NCBI GenBank assembly: GCA_030604905.1 | Contig: JAUVVA010000003.1 | Coordinates: 1 to 64,000 of the forward strand | Source: Verrucomicrobiota bacterium | GTDB taxonomy: Bacteria; Verrucomicrobiota; Verrucomicrobiia; Opitutales; Opitutaceae | Length of the DNA: 64,000 bases | Direction: 5' to 3' | Shown here: piece by piece, positions 62,514 through 64,000 of the stretch | Layout: each line of letters starts with the position of its first letter | How positions within the stretch are numbered: the first letter of the stretch is position 1 | Notes under the pieces: model-generated | Databases searched by the model: none | The model's input: only the letters and a program-made list of their open reading frames with translations | Told to the model about the DNA's origin: nothing | Made by a program: the position numbers and the translations under genes

Positions 62514-62546
62514 TTGACCAGACCACCGAAGACTAAAAGCTTTTAA
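62514..62546 (+). promoter_or_regulatory. Operator and -35 element before the PEP-CTERM/fucP unit
   Basis: TTGACC (62514-62519), a 13-bp gap, then CTAAAAGCTTTTAA (62533-62546). The operator is identical in sequence to the one at 33296-33309. The spacing equals that at 34554. Confidence 0.78.
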
Positions 62547-62591
62547 TTAAACAAGGGCATCTTCTCGTCCCAAGCTTTCCTGCCGCACCCC

Positions 62592-63287
62592 ATGAACCTA
62601 AAAACCCACATCGTTATCGCCGTCGTCTCTTGCGCGACGTTTTCCCTGCCCGCCCTGCAAGCTCAGACCGCTGAACTTGTCACCAACGGCAATTTCTCGG
62701 CTGGATCCGCCGCCTTCGGCAGTTCGCCGACAGGATGGAACGCCACCGTTGGCGCCGACGGCGTCGGGCAGTTCAGCCCCGGCGTTTCCGCCCCTCTCAG
62801 CGGCCAAGTCGCCTACATGGGCGCCGGCACGCAGATCATCCAGACCTTCTCCGTCGGCTTGGCGGCCAACACCACCTACACGGTCTCCTTCAATTTTGTC
62901 GGATCGGTGGGCGACTTCTCAGGAACCAACACCTTCAACGGGTTCATCGGTTACGGCGTCGGCTCGGGCGGCACCAGTGCCTTTGGCGGCTTCATCGAGG
63001 CCGGCGACATCCTCTCGGGGTCCAACGCGTGGGCGCCCCTCATTGGCACCTCGACCTCCAGCTTCAGCGTTTCCTTCACCACGCCCGGAATCATCACCGG
63101 CTCGGCGAACAACCTGGCCATCATCCTGAATCCCGTGTTCGACGGCGTGACCGGCGCCCAGGCCTACTTGGACAATGTCTCCGTCACCGCGACCGTCATC
63201 CCCGAGCCCTCGAGCGCCGCGCTCTTGCTAGGCTTCGGCGCGCTCGGCCTCAGCACGCTGCGCCGTCGTCGCAAGGCCGCCGCCTGA
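62592..63287 (+). CDS. PEP-CTERM exported protein under the glycan-locus operator
   Basis: 231 residues. Signal peptide (HIVIAVVSCATFSLPALQAQ), then a jelly-roll-like domain beginning LVTNGNFSAGSAAFG and with VAYMGAGTQIIQTFSVGLAA, NTTYTVSFNFVGS and AYLDNVSVTATV. This is the DUF642/CBM-like form common in PEP-CTERM proteins. It ends IPEPSSAALLLGFGALGLST with an LRRRRKAAA tail. It is probably a surface or extracellular-matrix glycan-binding protein, sorted by an exosortase encoded elsewhere. It is the first gene after the operator at 62533 and is followed by a terminator. Confidence 0.9.
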   Translation: MNLKTHIVIAVVSCATFSLPALQAQTAELVTNGNFSAGSAAFGSSPTGWNATVGADGVGQFSPGVSAPLSGQVAYMGAGTQIIQTFSVGLAANTTYTVSFNFVGSVGDFSGTNTFNGFIGYGVGSGGTSAFGGFIEAGDILSGSNAWAPLIGTSTSSFSVSFTTPGIITGSANNLAIILNPVFDGVTGAQAYLDNVSVTATVIPEPSSAALLLGFGALGLSTLRRRRKAAA

Positions 63288-63312
63288 TACCCGCGCACAC
63301 CTTGCATGGATG

Positions 63313-63346
63313 GAAGGGCGGCTCCCTCGGCCGCCCTTCTTTTTTT
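63313..63346 (+). terminator. Terminator between the PEP-CTERM and fucP-like genes
   Basis: A 10-bp stem GAAGGGCGGC (63313-63322) with GCCGCCCTTC (63330-63339), a 7-nt loop, then TTTTTTT to 63346. Only 43 bp separate it from the next start codon. Confidence 0.93.
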
Positions 63347-63389
63347 GCCAAACGCCCGACACGCCCCCTCTCCGACTGTCGCCTCGCAA

Positions 63390-64000
63390 ATGAAAACCCT
63401 CGAGTCACCCCGCTCCATCCCGACCGCTCCGCGCGCCCGTATCGTGCCGCGCGAATACCTGCTGCCATTCATCCTGCTCACCACGTGCTTCGCCGCTTGG
63501 GGCGCGGCCAACAACATGACCGACCCCTTGGTCAAGGTCTTCAGCCGGGTCTTCAGCATGAGCAACCTGCAGGGCGCGCTCGTGCAATTCTCCTTTTACG
63601 GCGCCTATTTCTGCCTCGCCCTGCCCGCCGCCATCCTGATCAAGAAAACCTCCTACAAGACCGGCGTCCTGATCGGCCTCGGCGTGTTCATCACCGGCGC
63701 GCTCCTTTTCTACCCCGCAAGCCGGACCATGGAGTATTGGCACTTCCTCGCCGCCATCTACATCCTCGCCTCCGGCCTCTCGATCCTCGAAACGAGCTGC
63801 AACCCCTACGTCATCGCCCTCGGCCCGCAGGAAACCGCGACGCAACGCCTCAACCTCGCCCAGGCCTTCAACCCTGTAGGCTCCAACCTCGGCGTCTTCC
63901 TCGCCGCCCTCCTCATCCTCCCGAAGATCCACCCGGCGACCGACGAGCAACGCGAAGCGCTCGCGGCCAGCGAGCCCGCCACGCTATCCGCGATTCAAGG
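63390..64000 (+). CDS. fucP: FucP-type L-fucose/deoxysugar:H+ symporter (5' part)
   Basis: The first 203 residues are visible and the gene runs off the window. A cytosolic N-terminus is followed by MFS helices with family motifs YLLPFILLTTCFAAWGAANN, MTDPLVKVFSRVF, QGALVQFSFYGAYFCLALPA, KTSYKTGVLIGLGVF, LETSCNPYVIALGP and NLAQAFNPVGSNLGVF. These are hallmarks of the L-fucose permease family, which also carries other sugars including rhamnose-like ones in Bacteroidota and Verrucomicrobia. It is separated from the PEP-CTERM gene by a strong terminator, so it needs read-through or its own promoter. Confidence 0.9.
   Translation, partial: MKTLESPRSIPTAPRARIVPREYLLPFILLTTCFAAWGAANNMTDPLVKVFSRVFSMSNLQGALVQFSFYGAYFCLALPAAILIKKTSYKTGVLIGLGVFITGALLFYPASRTMEYWHFLAAIYILASGLSILETSCNPYVIALGPQETATQRLNLAQAFNPVGSNLGVFLAALLILPKIHPATDEQREALAASEPATLSAIQ

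Noticed and set aside
17178-63287. A complete exosortase/PEP-CTERM sorting system in the window
   Set aside because: Three PEP-CTERM substrates are seen but no exosortase or its usual EPS gene neighbours.

Overview
The window is GC-rich DNA (by eye well above 60 %) from a Gram-negative heterotroph. The best fit is the Verrucomicrobiota, probably Opitutaceae. This rests on PEP-CTERM proteins, pseudopilin-like secreted proteins, several LacI-type regulators, GH116, GH78 and GH106 enzymes, and a C-terminal domain typical of secreted verrucomicrobial proteins. The lineage is inferred from gene content; there is no rRNA here.

Region 1 (1-13.8 kb) is housekeeping and envelope. It holds the 3' end of monomeric isocitrate dehydrogenase, followed by four tandem ~175-bp units that re-copy the end of that gene. 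Then come a MipA/OmpV outer-membrane protein, a DUF2934 protein, a very large multi-PAS histidine kinase, a DUF4142 protein and cardiolipin synthase. A minus-strand cluster of small envelope or stress proteins follows (DUF1328, holin-like, DUF883 and others), and then an orphan ZnuA-like metal-binding protein.

Region 2 (13.9-26.9 kb) holds secreted proteins and regulators: a 12-Asp-box propeller protein, two LacI regulators, a PEP-CTERM protein, a CBM-bearing secreted protein, two related membrane proteins and tRNA-Glu(CTC). Beyond the tRNA are a PEP-CTERM gene remnant, a PEP-CTERM gene, and a PhoD-type phosphatase whose N-terminus is a copy of that PEP-CTERM protein.

Region 3 (27-64 kb) is a large glycan-utilisation locus. 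It encodes GH116 (two), GH78, GH106, a further six-hairpin enzyme, GH39/GH51-like and GH43-like proteins, a TonB-dependent receptor, three pseudopilin-like proteins, an AraA-like sugar isomerase, a GPH-type transporter and a FucP-type permease. The enzymes point to a rhamnose-rich, deoxysugar-rich polysaccharide, but the substrate is an inference.

The main discovery is a repeated operator, consensus CTAAAAGCTTTTAG. It lies upstream of five transcription units in region 3, and a weaker copy abuts the start of the LacI-family gene at 33401. These sites suggest one repressor co-controls secreted hydrolases, the receptor, sugar import and isomerisation, a PEP-CTERM protein and pseudopilin-like proteins. 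Almost none of the inspected starts has a Shine-Dalgarno sequence; most have a C-rich leader running straight into the ATG.
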